NCBI GenBank assembly: GCA_036365515.1
Contig: CM070873.1
Span: 39,377,807 to 39,441,806 of the forward strand
DNA from: Torymus aiolomorphi
Lineage: Eukaryota; Arthropoda; Insecta; Hymenoptera; Torymidae
DNA: 64,000 bases
Direction: 5' to 3'
Part shown: positions 12,008 to 28,214 of the stretch, in pieces
How positions within the stretch are numbered: the first letter of the stretch is position 1
Layout of the letters: the number at the start of each line of letters is the position of its first letter
The notes under the pieces: generated by a model
What the model was told of the DNA's origin: nothing
The model's database searches: none
What the model saw: the letters and a program-made list of their open reading frames with translations, nothing else
Made by a program: the position numbers and the translations under genes

Positions 12008-13328
12008 TGCTTCGTCCATCCGCCCTCGAAGACTTGAACGAAATGCTCTCTCATTGTCCATTAAGTTATAGCGGCGGCAGGAGTATCTTTCACACACCCA
12101 CACACACAGTCTCTGTCTCCCCGTTCTTTCGCTGACTGTTTTCACTTATTACCATTGCTCGCGCAAAAGACGAATCTGGAATTCATCATTGTACATATAG
12201 ATACGGACCTGTCGAGACTATTATTGCAGGGAAATCAGGACGTGGTTTTATAAAAGGCTGTGCCTGTGGATTCGCGAAGCGTAGTTTCTTTTAAACGACG
12301 AAAGAGTATATTGTGTCTCTGTGGTACAGAGGATGCGAGATTTTTCTTTTCTCGATGGAAATTATAGAATGGTCAAGTCTTTTGAATATCAAGGAGTCAG
12401 TCGAAAAGATCGATTCTTTTCTTACTCGTTTGAGACTCTATATACTTTTGACAAAAGTTTTCGAGAATATCAGTGATGATGGTTTTTTAAAACAGTTAGT
12501 TTTGACTTATTTTTATTCTGCTGTTTCTTGGTGTTTTTAATTGTACTTAAGAGACATGTTAAGTACTTGGTACTTATAATTTATAGTACTTATACATGCT
12601 CTCATTTAAAAATAAATATTTTCAAATTCAATAGTTAATTTTGGTAAAATACAATTGACTTACGACCGTAGATAATTACGATTTTTTATATTCTATTATA
12701 GTATATAACTTACAGATTTTTTAAAGAGCAATCTACCTGATATTTTCACGAATCAGTATTGTAATATAAGACCTAGCTGCTAAAAAAAAGTAAAGACAGC
12801 GATTTCTGTTACGTTTATTGATATATTATAACATCATCACGTATTCTATTGTTATTTATTGTTTTACCCGTACATGCTTTATTACTCAAATCTTCTAATT
12901 GTATAAAGAACAATGTTTAAGATTATAGTAATATAGATTGTCAAAAAAGTTCTATTGTTTTTCTTACAAAACGGAAAAAGTTGCATAAAACGATAAAACT
13001 TTTTTGCTAATAGCTGATAGAAATTACATTTTGATATTAAGAATCTTGATGTGAGGTTAATTTATACTGCTATTTCTACGTATGTTATTAATTATTATTA
13101 ACAATTGTCACGGATTACAAATTTTGTTTAAAAAAGAGTACCAAACAAAGTTGAGATAAATATAAACAGCAATAAAATGAAATCGAAGGCAAGCAAATGT
13201 ATGTTATTTATTGTTAATAATCATCTTTACTAAACTTTAAATTCGCAAAAGTATACAAGAATAATATAATTAGTAATAATTTCTCTGAATCTTCTTATTC
13301 TATCATAAAACCCTTAACACTGGGCTTG
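12008..13328. other. 3' flanks between two convergent genes
   Basis: No coding exon seen. AATAAA at 12611-12616 is a plausible poly(A) signal for the SLC26 gene. TTTATT at 13207-13212, which reads AATAAA on the minus strand, suits the FSIP2-like gene. The rest is AT-rich. Confidence 0.6.
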
Positions 13329-14972
13329 TCAGTTCACCGGGCAGCGACAGCCGCTTGTCTTTTTCGTCCTTCTTCTGGCTTTCCTCTTGAGTTCCTGTTC
13401 TAAAGCTTTTCTTTTGGCAACGAACAATTCTGTCGAGTACCCAACAACATAATCAGTTGCCACTCTTCGCGTCTCTAATTATTCAATGGAATCCCCTTAC
13501 CTTGCAGCTTCCTTTGACTCTCCTCGACTTTCTGCCGATAGCAATCGAGGAAGGACTTCTTGAACTTGTCAGCGCACTCCTGCATGACCGCCTCCCGCTG
13601 CATCCACTGCTCCTGACACTCTCTCTTCCTCTCGAACCTACACGAAACGCATAACACCGATGCCATGAAAATCACCCGTATGGACAAACCTTCGCTTCAC
13701 CTATTTATGACAGCGGAAATCCGCTGCTCGCGCCACCGCGCCGCGTTTGTCCTCAGCGCGCGCTCCAGGGTGCAGTCGCGCTCATTCCACTCCTTCAGCG
13801 TATTGAGAACGCGCTGCTGCTCCCTCAGCGCCATCGACGTACGTTTGCGCTTGAACACATCGATCCTCAATTCGGCCTCGTCCTTTTTTTCCCGAAGAGC
13901 TTGCCGCTTCGCCTGCCGCAAGCTGTGCAAGCGCTTCTTGTTGCGCTGCCACTTGTCGCGGAGATTCTGCAGGTGCTTCTCGTCCCTGAGTTTCATCTCG
14001 TGCAGCAAGTTCATTCTTATCTCGTCTTTCTTTAATCTTGTTTATGCAACATTTTCTTATTAATTATATTCTTATATAATTATGGTATTTTCAAAAAATT
14101 TCTAGTCTGCCAATATTTACTCTTCTAATTTCTTCTGGGCCTGTCTTTCCGTCATTTCCAGCAATATTTTCTCTCGGTGCAATTCGTCCATCTTCTCCAG
14201 TTCCTTTTTTACCATCTTTCCGTGCATTATCCGCAAGTAGTTCCTGTAAGTGTTGTACTCTCTTAAGTTGCACTTTACATCCAATTCAGGCGTCACGAGT
14301 TCTGCCTAAAAATCATATTATCAGCTATACACCGGCCTCTTTACAGTTAACATTTCTTACGTTATTTTAATTACAAATCATAAACTTTCTATACTCTCAA
14401 AAAGATTTAAATTCAAAAAGAAGAGTACAATGGGAAGTGAAATTGTATAACTTCCTAACATAATAAAGCTATAAGAAACCTATCAAAATTTTGTAAAATC
14501 ACGGAAATCTACAACGACATTCAATTCTATTCTATATCGCACTATAACAAATTTCTAGAGTAACTTTTTATATATATTACACCCACCTTGACCACGAGCT
14601 CTCGCACCCGTCCGTTTTCCCTGAAGAATCTCCTCAGATGCGGATCGTGCATGCCCTCGTAGTCCAGCTTTGCCTCGTAATCGCACGGGTCGCTCGTATC
14701 GAAATTCTTCTCGTCTGCTACTTGGAGCCTCAGCGTCTCGCCGAGTTTGCGCCTCGCGAGCACGCGATCGGCCTCGAGGCCTGGCAGTGCGGGCATTTTT
14801 CGCTCCAGGGGTAGATGGTACCAACGCGGCAGGTCGGGCCAGGGTTCGCTGGTCCCGTGGTGTTGAGAGTTGGGGGACCTTGTGGGGATGGGTATTGCCT
14901 GTCGCAGGTCGTCCAAGTAGCTGTGGTCAGAGTGGTCATAGGTTACGGATTTTACAAGGAAATGAATTTGTT
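13329..14972 (-). CDS. Fibrous sheath-interacting protein 2-like (N-terminal region), 5' end missing
   Basis: Five minus-strand exons join in frame: 14972-14587, 14305-14121, 14036-13701, 13637-13501 and 13429-13329, giving about 380 codons and a stop at 13329. The first exon has no in-frame ATG and starts after a good acceptor, so at least one upstream exon is missing. It carries LPRWYHLPLERKMPALPG and then YEGMHDPHLRRFF. Exon 2 continues with CNLREYNTYRNYL and then charged coiled coil (many K, E, R, Q) to the end. The order LPLxxKxPxxPG, HDPHLR and NxYRxYL is what I recall of the amino end of FSIP2, a sperm fibrous-sheath/ciliary protein thousands of residues long in vertebrates. This one is short, ending soon after the first coiled coil with TKKTSGCRCPVN. 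A generic ciliary coiled-coil protein is the alternative. Confidence 0.6.
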
Positions 14973-15480
14973 CTGATGGAAGAGCAATTGGGAATTGTAA
15001 TATTGTAAAAAATCTAATGGGGTATTATTAAAAGCTTGCGGTTTGGGTATATAGTAAGAAAAAATTAATTGACCCGTTTTTACAACTTTTCCCTTTTGTG
15101 AAAAATGTTTTAAAAGAAAATGGCTCTTATTATATAGCCCCATAAAACATGAGGTGTGGGATGTTGGAATTTTATAAATATTTCAAATTAAACTCACAGT
15201 GATTTCTTTTTGGTAAGTAGATTAAAAATAGTCGATTTTTTTGTACAGGCAGACGGCAGTGACGATAACGAAGACATTTTTATACTTTATACTATTGAAT
15301 AATAATTGTGTAGCCGACAATTTTGAAACGCCAAATTTGGACAAGAAACCAAAACAGTAGGCTTCTTTTGTTTTTACAGCGCGCACATTCGCCATTCCAG
15401 TAATACGCCTACGCAAGCTTACGATATCCGTTCACCTTACAAGTGTTTATAATTCATAAGTTCGCGCGCTCCAAAAGTCC

Positions 15481-15654
15481 CTAAGAACCAATAGGTTCCT
15501 CGTCCCTAGAAGAACCTAGCAGGTTCGACAACCCTGCTATATTCGAATCCTGCGCCAGCTGTAACTTCCTTTGTTCCTTCCTCGCCTCGTGGCTCGTGTT
15601 ATAGTTTTCTCCTTCCGCTGACCGGCAGCGGCGATTCGCCACATCGGTGCTCAT
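15481..15654 (-). CDS. Possible 57-residue protein or upstream exon
   Basis: A minus-strand ATG at 15654 opens a 57-codon frame beginning MSTDVANRRC, rich in charged residues (EARKEQRKLQLAQ) and ending DEEPIGS. It lies between the FSIP2-like gene and the divergent SMYD4-like start. It could be the missing first exon of the FSIP2-like gene, but no strong splice donor with the required phase was found, only weak GGTTCT sites. No family is recognised. Confidence 0.25.
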   Translation of the reverse strand: MSTDVANRRCRSAEGENYNTSHEARKEQRKLQLAQDSNIAGLSNLLGSSRDEEPIGS

Positions 15655-15767
15655 CCTTCCAGGAACAACGTGAAGGACACCTCGGGTAAGCCAAGTCAAG
15701 CTTCATTTTTTTCATAATAAATAAGAGATGTTATTTAATAATTTTTGCGCATTGTGAAAAAGCAACG

Positions 15768-18114
15768 ATGGAAGTCGAGCGGCAGGTGCTAATGAGCGCG
15801 CTTGTGCACAACCGAGCGGCTATCGAGGCGGCACTTTGGACAATGACGACGAACTCCAAGCAGGCATCAAAGAGCGCCGAGCTGTCGGAGAAGGCGCGCC
15901 TGGAGGGTAACGCGCTCTACTCGCGCCGCGGCGGCCATGGGGAGGGCGCGCATGCCCAGGTTTTCGAGCGTTACTGCCGCAGCGTCGCCTTGGCACCGAG
16001 CGGCTCGGAGAGTCTTGCCCTCGCCTACGGCAATCGCTCCGCCTTCCTCTTGCACGTGGGAAAGTTTAAGGAGAGTCTGCAGGACATCGACAGAGCCCTA
16101 AGACTCACAGCCATGGAGGGTTTGAAGGTGAAACTGCTCTGTCGTAAAGCCGAATGCCTGAAGGCCATGGGCTCTGGCTCGTTCAAGGGAGCGATGACAG
16201 AGGCTGAGCGCTGCCTAGAGAAGATCAGCAGGGAGCATGCAAAGAGACAGGAGCTGGAGAAGCTGTTGAGCAAGCTGAAGGAAATGAAGGTTTGCAAGGT
16301 CAAAAGTGCAGGGGACAAAGATGAGAGGAACAAAGTATCAGAGACTCTGGCCAAGAAAGAATCTAGTGATTTTCGCAAGGCTGTTGATATCAATTGCAAC
16401 AAGAAGTATGGGAGACACTTGGTTGCTGCTCGTGACTTTCAACCTGGGGAAATTATTTTTGTTGAGAAGATTTACGTTACATTTTTAAATTCTAGAAAGA
16501 ATTACACTAACTGTTATTATTGCTTAAAGATCTGCTGGTCAGGTATACCTTGCGAGCACTGTAGCTGGGCTATGTTTTGTTCTGAGAAGTGTAAAAAGAA
16601 AGCATGGGAAGAGTTTCATGATATTGAATGCTCCACCTTTCCACTCTTATCCATTTTGGATGACAACCTAATGAGTACCTATCGTATTTGCATTAGAATG
16701 ATGATAAAAGGGATAAAAGAGACTGGTAGTATTTCTAAACTGAGGGATCAGCTGATAGCCATTGATAAATGTTCAGGTAAAAATAATTATATTGTAATGT
16801 AATGTGAATTGAGTATTGTTAAATAATATAATATACTATTATAATTATAATATACTATTATAATGTAATTATAATGCAATGTGAATTGAGTATTGTTATA
16901 CTTGATTAAGTGATATGTTTTAGATGTTTATAGAGGATTCGTTGAAAGTGAAAATTTGATTAAACATACTTTTAAAAGTATATACACCTTAAACAGTGAT
17001 CTAATAGTAGGTCGTGATCTGTATCTAGAATTGTTTGCAAATAGTGCTGTTGGAGTTTTAATTTGTTTAATAATGAAGAATACCTCTTTTCTGGGGAAAG
17101 ATTTTAAATTGAATAAAATTGAAGATTTGATACACAACGAAGATGCTATTTTCCTAGGATCATTGCTGATTAAGCTTTTTGGAATAAAGAAAAATAACTC
17201 CCATGCTGTATGTATCTATAATTTTGTAATCATGGGTGATACTGTAAAAGAATTTTTAAATATCATTTGATATTTTTTTAGTTTTCTCATGTGATTCATG
17301 AATGTGAACAGCAAAATGATTTAGCTACATGCAAAATAAAGAGATGTTGTGATACAGCAACATCTATCACACCTCTTGCTAGTCTCATTAATCACAGCTG
17401 TATCCCTAATGTGAGCAGATGCTTTACAGAGGATCGAAAAATCATTTGTTATGTATTACAACCTATCAAGAAAAATTCTCAGGTATGACTAAGTAATTTC
17501 ATCAGTTTTATTACTTAATTTTATTTTAAATATTTCAGAGTTAATGATCAGTGTAGTTATTTAAATATTTTTTTAATTTTTTTTTTTAATTCTTTTTATT
17601 AGATATTTGATAATTATAATAGTATTTTTTATTATAAACCAGTTGTTGACAGACACAAAGATATAAAAAGCTATAATTTTATTTGTGATTGTATAGCTTG
17701 CCTTGAAAACTGGCCTCCACTATTTACACAAGCTAAATTCCAAAAGGTGAGATAACATCTCAAATTGCAATTCTACATATCAGACTTAAAAAAATTTTAC
17801 ACAAAATTAATTTTTGCATTGTTTACATCCAGCATCAGCAAGCTGATACTAAAGAGATAATATATACACCACAGAGTTTAATAGAAACTAAGCTCTTTGA
17901 AGATTGCAAAAGTATTTTCAAAGCCCTTGATGATGGAAAAACTAATTTTGATCAAAAGACAATAAAGAAATTGTCAAAAAATATTATCAAAGCAACAGCA
18001 AATTTAAAACAACCTAACGAGGTATTTTGCTTGTTAATTGAAGCTTTGAACGAAATATTCCCAAAAATCTACGGAATCCGACGTGAATTGTTTGGTAATT
18101 GCAGAAATGTTTAA
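15768..18114 (+). CDS. SET and MYND domain protein, SMYD4-like
   Basis: Five exons (15768-16776, 16924-17207, 17282-17482, 17603-17746, 17833-18114) join in frame to 639 codons. Residues about 40-185 look like TPR helices (ARLEGNALYS, LALAYGNRSAFLLHVGKF, LLCRKAECLKAMG). The amino part of a SET domain follows (KKYGRHLVAARDFQPGEIIF, from about 212). A MYND zinc finger lies at 249-288, with Cys pairs in CYYC, CEHC, FCSEKC and the final His/Cys. The catalytic NHSC is at 468-471, and the post-SET cysteines are at 526, 528 and 531 (FICDCIAC). TPR-SET-MYND-SET is the SMYD4 order. Family members are lysine methyltransferases or chromatin/chaperone-linked regulators; activity here is inferred. The start is the first ATG after a stop-rich leader. 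AATAAA at 18449 suits its 3' end. Confidence 0.9.
16798..16900. repeat. Local direct duplication in SMYD4-like intron 1
   Basis: The 20-nt word AATGTGAATTGAGTATTGTT occurs twice, beginning near 16801 and 16879, separated by TATAATATACTATTA repeats. This is a small tandem duplication within a short intron. Confidence 0.7.
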
Positions 18115-18978
18115 ATTTCTAAACTTTTTAGAATGCTTTTAAATAATACCGGTTCTTTATATAGATTTTTAATTAGTTATGTAATTTGTTAGCATATTTT
18201 TTTCATCATATTATTATGTTATATAGTTTATTCAAAATATTTTGTTATAAATTTACATATAGTTTATAGTTGCATAGTACATACATATAGTTTATAAGAT
18301 GTTATTCTCAGAATATATTTTCGCATGCAACAGATATTCTGACTTTAATAATAGAATATATTGACACAATAACATTATTAACGTCTTTATTACTGTACAC
18401 CTTTCGATCATTCTTTATTTGCTATTTCTTTTGTATGAAAAATTTCATAATAAAGATAGGGGGAAGGACAAGGTATTTTATTAAATATTAACACCAAGAA
18501 TCAGACTTTATAGTACAATTTATTAAATTAATACATAAACTGCACAGTATATAGTCTTCTTTAATTTAGTATATTACAGTGATATTTTTTTTCTGCTGTT
18601 ATGTAAAAATAATCTTAAAACAAATATATCAAATCAAATGAGACTTTGAAGTATATAACAGTAAAGTTTTTGTCAATATTGAATGTATATAATAAATAAT
18701 TTATATCGATCGTCGATTTATTATGACTGATGAACAAATTTGAACAAGTTTTTCATAAAATCGCGATGGCTGTGCTTCGATACATTGTTGTTACAGATTT
18801 GCCGTTCTACGGTAAAATGCTGGGCTATTTCGTGTGTATAAAATGTTTTTTCTACACACTGAGTGGATATAAATAAAAGTTGATGGCTTTGCTGAATGTG
18901 TCGAAGGTGTCTTGGCTTTCTTCGTGATCTACAATTGCGATCGAAATTGCGTGTCTGTTGATTCCGCTTCATCCGTTA
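18115..18978. other. Convergent 3' untranslated regions of SMYD4-like and Mlc1
   Basis: No independent gene is needed. SMYD4-like has AATAAA at 18449-18454. The minus-strand Mlc1 gene has AATAAA at 18722-18717, about 260 nt past its stop. An 83-codon open frame at 18721-18972 (-) therefore lies in the Mlc1 3' UTR and is most likely spurious. Confidence 0.7.
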
Positions 18979-20872
18979 TTAATCTTCTCGCTCGCACAAT
19001 GCTTTCAGGAACTCTGTAAGCAATTCATTCGCATGTTAAAATTCCGAACATTATGCTTAAGCATATTTTCGACAGACTTTTTCGTAAATTTCAGAAACTT
19101 ATAGGTAACATTTAAATGAACGAAATGAATAGTGGTGTTAAGAGAATGAGAGTCAAAGACAAATGGGGAGACAGGTATATAAATACTTTTCTCAACAAAG
19201 CAAGCGAGTATAATTATATCAGTTTCAGCTGCATCTCTGCTGGCACTGCAACGCTGCGTTTATTTTTCCTAGAGTTGCTGCAGACGAAGACATTGAAGCG
19301 ATCTACTGGCAGGGATCATAATACTTTACGTATACATAAGAAACGTGTAAAAAATACATATACTCATTTGCGCGAGTATTATGATCGTCCCTGGATTAAG
19401 CCAAGTCGAGCTTGACTCAGCTTAACAAAAGCAGGAAGCTGTAAAGCGATGAGGACTGCGAGAATCGAACTTTACCATCAGACACAAATCAAGGACAAAC
19501 CTTCATAGCAAATTATATACAAATCATAAAACATTTCGTTTTTTATAATATTCAATAGTTTTGTATCAGTCTCCGAGATAAGTAGATTCTCGCTCGTCCA
19601 GCAAGGATAATCTACAGGGATATACTCACGATTGCCGGGACACGTTCATGGATGGTGATAATTAGCGATCTAAGACATCAGCTTCTGGACAAATGCTGTA
19701 AAAGAGTAGAGAAGTGGGGAGGTGAACAACTTACGGGGTTCAATAACGGTGCTTCTTAATGTCTCCCTTCACCGGCCGACGAATCATCCATTTTTGGGGA
19801 CCTTTTTTTCTTTTTTTTTTTTTGTGAGGGATCAAAAATTCGTGCTCTATATACTTGCATTCAAAAGTGAGGGAGATCAGGAAAGAAAAAACTCTAAGAT
19901 TTACCAAAAGAAAAAATAGGACTCACAAGGTGTGCGTTCCATCTAAGTGTGGTATACACGTGTCACAACGTTCAACTAAATTAATGATTTTTAGTAACAA
20001 AACTATATATGTTAATTTTTCGTGTGATAACTTTTGAATTTATATTATTATACAGTTGGTTTATTTTTCAATGTTGGTGGGCATTTAAGGATGATGTGAG
20101 ATACAATTTAGGTGAATGGTGTAATAAGGCATTTCGTTTATTTTGAACAATTTTTGTTTGTACTGCCATATGCGTTACGTTGAAGATATATTCCCGAGTA
20201 GAATAAACAAATCTCTAAATACTTTCTAAATACGTTCTCTAAGTAACCTACGTAATTCGCAAGCACTAAACATTCCTCACTACTCACAGTATATCTTCAA
20301 TCCGTAATATATTCAGTTTCATCATCATTTGCTATTATTAAAACTCATATACTTTATGCTTAATATTTAGTTGACGATGATTCTTATTATTAATATTAAA
20401 ACAACATTCCTCTTTTATATATAACGTATTATATTTCTACGAATACTTCAGAAAAGGGTTGCAAGAAACTCAAAAAAGTACTTTGGATTGGGAGGCTCGG
20501 ACAACAAAATCTAAGTTTAAGTGGGACTCTCCTACTGTATCAACGGAAGTAATATCGTCCAAACTAATGGTTTTCTACTCACGCTGGTACTTGATGAAGC
20601 CGTCTTCGTCCTCTGGGGGGAAGCAATCTGCCACGATGGATTCACACTCAGCGTCCGTGAGACGTTCACCTGGACGAGAAAAACGAGAATCGTTAAAATG
20701 CGGCTCGAGTAATAATTTCAATGCGGTACTGATATTACACATTTACTCTGAACTGTCGAGTATCATCATTCGACTGCTTAATCTTTTTTTGCACATACCA
20801 AGTATTCGTGATATTTTTAGAATGACTATTTACACACACACACACACACCCACCCACCCACATACACACACA

Positions 20873-20918
<46 letters not shown>

Positions 20919-23383
20919 GAGGTCCGTAAAAGAGGTAGTAATAAAAAGAAGGTTCGTACCCAGGGTGACGAGGACATGGCTGAGCTCGGCGCCGAGCATC
21001 GTGCCGTCTTCCTGCTTGTCGTAGAGCTTGAGACACTCGATGAAGTCCTCATAGCATCCCTGATCCTTGTCCTTCTTGACCTGGCTGAAGATGGGCAGAA
21101 ACTCCTCGAGAGACATGTTCTTCTCGCCGCGCTTCTTCGTGCCGCCGAGCTTCTCAATCGAGGCGTCGGTCGGGTTCGTGTTCAGGGCACGGAGTACATT
21201 GCCCAGGTCTACGCAGTCGATCGAGTTCGAGCCGTCTGCGTCGTAGATCGAGAAGGCGAACTCTGCCTCTGTTTGGGGAGGTAGAATGGTGACAAATCAG
21301 ACAGTGTTCGTAGCTGGATGAGATAAATGAGTTGTTGCGAGTTGTTTCAGGGTTCATATGTGAAAAGTAGTTTTCATTTTAGGATAATCCTGTATCAAGT
21401 TTTCCTAAACAATTCTTATGTTAGGCTTCATATCTATGGCGTTAAAAATAAATTTAAGGCGATGATGGAATCCGGCATTTCAACTTCAATAAACGAAATT
21501 AAATGCAGCGTCGTTTGGCTACGAGTAGCGTAAATAACGTTCTAAAAATATTCGTTTCATAGGCCTTTCGGGAAGGGATTATATTTTACGGTTATACGCA
21601 GACGTTGACTCCGATTCTGAGTAAAAATAAATTGGCTGAAAAGTGTATATTTTTTTTTAACACATCTCTACATATTGACACACGTCAACACGATTCATCC
21701 AATTTCGACACTTTCTTCCGAACGATCTCTCTAGTCATTTCCGTTGCGTAAATTACGTAATGGCTTTTGTTTACTTGCACAAGGAGCGAAAGAATTATAA
21801 ACGTTTTCGGTCTAATAATAATCGACAATAATTATTCGCTCGATTCGCTATTACATTTATCGAAGAAAAAGTTACCAATATTTATTGCCCAGTAATATAA
21901 ACGCACCTAAGTATCAATTTCCAAAATCTCTTAAAAATTCCAATTTTCTATTTCATAGCCAATACCATCCTAGCTGCCATAGTCCGTCCGGACAATTTTC
22001 CTCCCACAGCTTGCGGAAAGCCTCATTGCGTGCGCGACCGGTAAACAGGCGAGGGAAAAATTTGTAGGCAACACGTGCATATTTTTAGCCATCCCCGCGC
22101 TCCTCTCCTATATTCAGAAACATCTCGCGGCGAAGCGCAGTGGGTCAGATTACCCCGACGCCGGCCATATAAGCACGCGCGGCCCGAAGATATTTTTAAA
22201 CGACGCCTGCGGAAGACTGTTCCTCGATTAAAAGCACCGAGTGGGAAGAGAAGATTGCGCAATCGAGCTTTCGGCTCTGGGGATAAAATAAGAAAGAGGC
22301 GCGATCGCCTGCTGGCTGACCACGGGAATTTTTCTTAAAGTGGAATGAAACACGCGAGAGACAGATGGAGAGGGCTATGAGAATGCGTGTTTATGGAGTA
22401 GGTACCTAGTGTCTCGTTTCTAGGATTTTCGAAATAATATGTAGTGTGGGGTTGGAGAATTGAAGCTGTTAGCGTGAGAGACTCCTTTCTTAATATGTTA
22501 AGAGAAATAGTATGTTAGGCCACGCATACGTCAAGTGTAATATGAGCTTTTATCGGTGGTTTATACTTTTCGTCTACATCAAACTGATATATACTTGAAG
22601 AATTTGTTAATTGTTAATCTATTGGTTAGTCTTGTTGTTTTTCACTTTTACTTAAAAAAAATTTTAGTTTTTTAAATGTTGTTTATGTCTCTTATTTCAA
22701 AAACAATTATATTTTTTAAGTTTTTTTCGATTCAAAATAATATCACATTTATTATCGCGACTTTGAAGTAAGTTATATATACCATATCACTAAAAAATGT
22801 GAAAAATATTCATTTTTTTTCATTGAACTAAACTATTTTGTTTTACTATGAACGAGATGGTTGCGAAAGTTATAATTACAACCAAAAAGTATTTCACTTA
22901 TAAAAGTTCATTTATATTTTTTAAACTTATGGGTAGTAAAGCAAAAATGAGTTTACATTTTTCATTATCTTTATACGAACAGTTTCGTTGAAAGGACGCC
23001 ATAAACTTTTTATATAACACTTTAGAGCTTGCCGAATCACTAATTGTAACAACTTTGGAACTTTCAGTCTGTGCGCACTTGTTAGTATCTCAAAATTGTC
23101 ATTTAAAGTTGTTCGTTCAACCCGCACACACGGTGACGTGTTAATGTGTTACTTATTTGGTTGGAGATCGGTACTCACTTTCGACGTCCTTCGGTGATAA
23201 GTCAGCCTGAAAAGAAAAGCAAAATTATTGGTGAATGCTCAAAACTATATATATATCAAAACTTATTAAAAAAAAAAGAAGAGAAAAGAAGCATTAGGTT
23301 CATTTAAAATATTTAAAAATTTTTGTATCGAAAAAAGCCTCGTATATCCCGGAGGAGGAGAAGAGGAGAGAGCTGCTTACCAT
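18979..23383 (-). CDS. Mlc1: Myosin alkali (essential) light chain, Mlc1 type
   Basis: Five minus-strand exons give 153 codons: the start codon alone at 23383-23381, then 23206-23179, 21268-20960, 20669-20583 and 19013-18979. The product begins [10 protein letters not shown], carries EF-hand-like [18 protein letters not shown] (about 15-32), then [10 protein letters not shown], the family hallmark [20 protein letters not shown], and [17 protein letters not shown], and ends [13 protein letters not shown]. Essential light chains wrap the IQ motif of the myosin heavy-chain neck and stiffen the lever arm in muscle. Length agrees with insect alkali light chains. Splitting off the ATG as the last codon of exon 1 is supported by GTAAGC right after it. 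Read-through of the exon 4 donor would give an alternative end, YQRE-stop. A TATA-like element lies upstream at 23605-23616. Intron 2 is about 1.9 kb and intron 4 about 1.6 kb; neither shows another clear exon. Confidence 0.93.
20831..20917. repeat. (CA)n/(CCCA)n microsatellite in Mlc1 intron
   Basis: A compound CA repeat with interspersed CCCA units, 40 bp from the exon 3 donor (intron 3, downstream of 20960 on the minus strand). Simple sequence. Confidence 0.95.
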
Positions 23384-23604
23384 TTTTCTGTGAGATGTGC
23401 TTGCGACGTCGGCCGGATGCTCACTGCGCCAGACTGGAGGCCGAAGTGCACGCGGGCCCGCTCGCGCTCCTTCATTTTAACACTAAAGATGGCGCACTCG
23501 TCGTCCCCGCGACACCCAAGAAGCCCGCGCGTCGAGAGGAGCTTGCGGCCGAAAAAGCTCTTGCTTTCTCTCTTTCTCCCTCACGCTCACCGTTGCGCGA
23601 GAAG

Positions 23605-23616
23605 TTTATAAATATA
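23605..23616 (-). promoter_or_regulatory. TATA-like element of Mlc1
   Basis: On the minus strand the sequence reads GTATATTTATAAACTTC in a CG-rich context. It sits about 220 bp before the start codon, so initiation near 23575-23580 would give a first exon of about 200 nt ending in the ATG. TATA promoters are common for muscle structural genes. Position and sequence are seen; function is inferred. Confidence 0.5.
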
Positions 23617-23639
23617 CACGCGCTCATCTCGGGGCGAGC

Positions 23640-24896
23640 AGTGTTCCAAAAATCGCTTTGAGGCCTTCGCCTGCGCTTTTTTTCTCCGATAATCGCTTCC
23701 GAGCGAGAGAGAATCGTTATTTTCGGGTATAGGCGTGTGCCGGATATGGGAAATTCTTCTCGCGACTGAGACTTTTTATCGTTTTCTTGGTTTCTTCGGG
23801 AATGCGGTGACGAGGTCTGGGTATTGAGTAAGCGACATCGTTGCTGTGGATTTACGTAAGGATTACTTACCGCAGTATCGAGTCCTAGCTGATTTAAATG
23901 GATAGGATGGAAGAGCTGCTTTCAGAATTTCAATAGGTTTTTTTAGTTAAAGTAGTTATACATTACTATAGAATTAATATTTGAGAAATAGTCTACATTC
24001 ATTTCGTTATCGAAGTTTATAGATGTCAATTAGTCGTTATTGCCGTATTGTTTTAAATATCTTTCCTGCAGTATTTTAATCGACATTTCAGGTTGTTTTA
24101 ATTGCTTTGACAAGAAAATTTTCAAGTTCTTCCTATTCCAAATCAATTCTTTATCATATGTAATCACATTGGATTATTAATAATTAAAATTTTTTGATAA
24201 TTGATCAAAGAAATTTAGAAAGAAAATTTATTATGTCATTTTCGCATTTATAGATTTATTAATTCTATATATACGTCATCATACTTTCATAAGAGTATTG
24301 AATTACATGCTAGCTCTTATGAATTTAAAAATATTTCTTTATATTTAAATTATTTCTTTTGATGTCTTACTAAGTTATAGACAAATGTTATAAAAATAGA
24401 TAATAGATTTATAATAAAAAAATTGTACACATACACGTAAAAGCATTCATACGTTTATAAATAGATACCCACTCCGAAAATCGGCTTTTTAAAAGAGGAA
24501 TGCAAGTGACGTAATAATTATTACCGTGATTGAGTTATTGACGTACGTTTTGGCAATATATTTTTGTTGAAATATATATATTTATTCAATTTTTATTTAT
24601 TTTTAACATTGGTGAAAGTTTGTGTATGTGTGGGTGGTAGTTGGGTGTATGTGTGTGTGCGCGTGCGTGTATAAATGTATTCAAATAGTTTATCAAAACA
24701 CTTGTGGATTAAAATTAGTTCAAACAAAAATTTAATTAACAATATTTTATTTTTATTATCGAAATCTTATAGAACAATAAAAAAATCGTAAAATGGTATA
24801 TTGCTCCCTTGTTAAAGACGGTAAAAATATATAAATTAAAAATCTTATTCGTATAATACAATTCGCAAGTTGATAATTGCATAAAAATATCCAAAC
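23640..24896. other. Intergenic region between Mlc1 promoter and MCM6 3' end
   Basis: Apart from a CG-rich first 200 bp it is AT-rich, without coding exons. A GT-rich simple stretch lies near 24620-24670. TTTATT at 24752-24757, reading AATAAA on the minus strand, is a plausible MCM6 poly(A) signal about 140 nt past its stop. Confidence 0.6.

Positions 24897-28214
<3,318 letters not shown>

Noticed and set aside
18721..18972. 83-codon minus-strand frame
   Set aside because: Once the last Mlc1 exon was placed at 19013-18979, this segment falls in the Mlc1 3' untranslated region before its AATAAA.
19116..19415. 99-codon plus-strand frame
   Set aside because: It lies in the Mlc1 intron on the opposite strand, with no recognisable motif and no splice partners.
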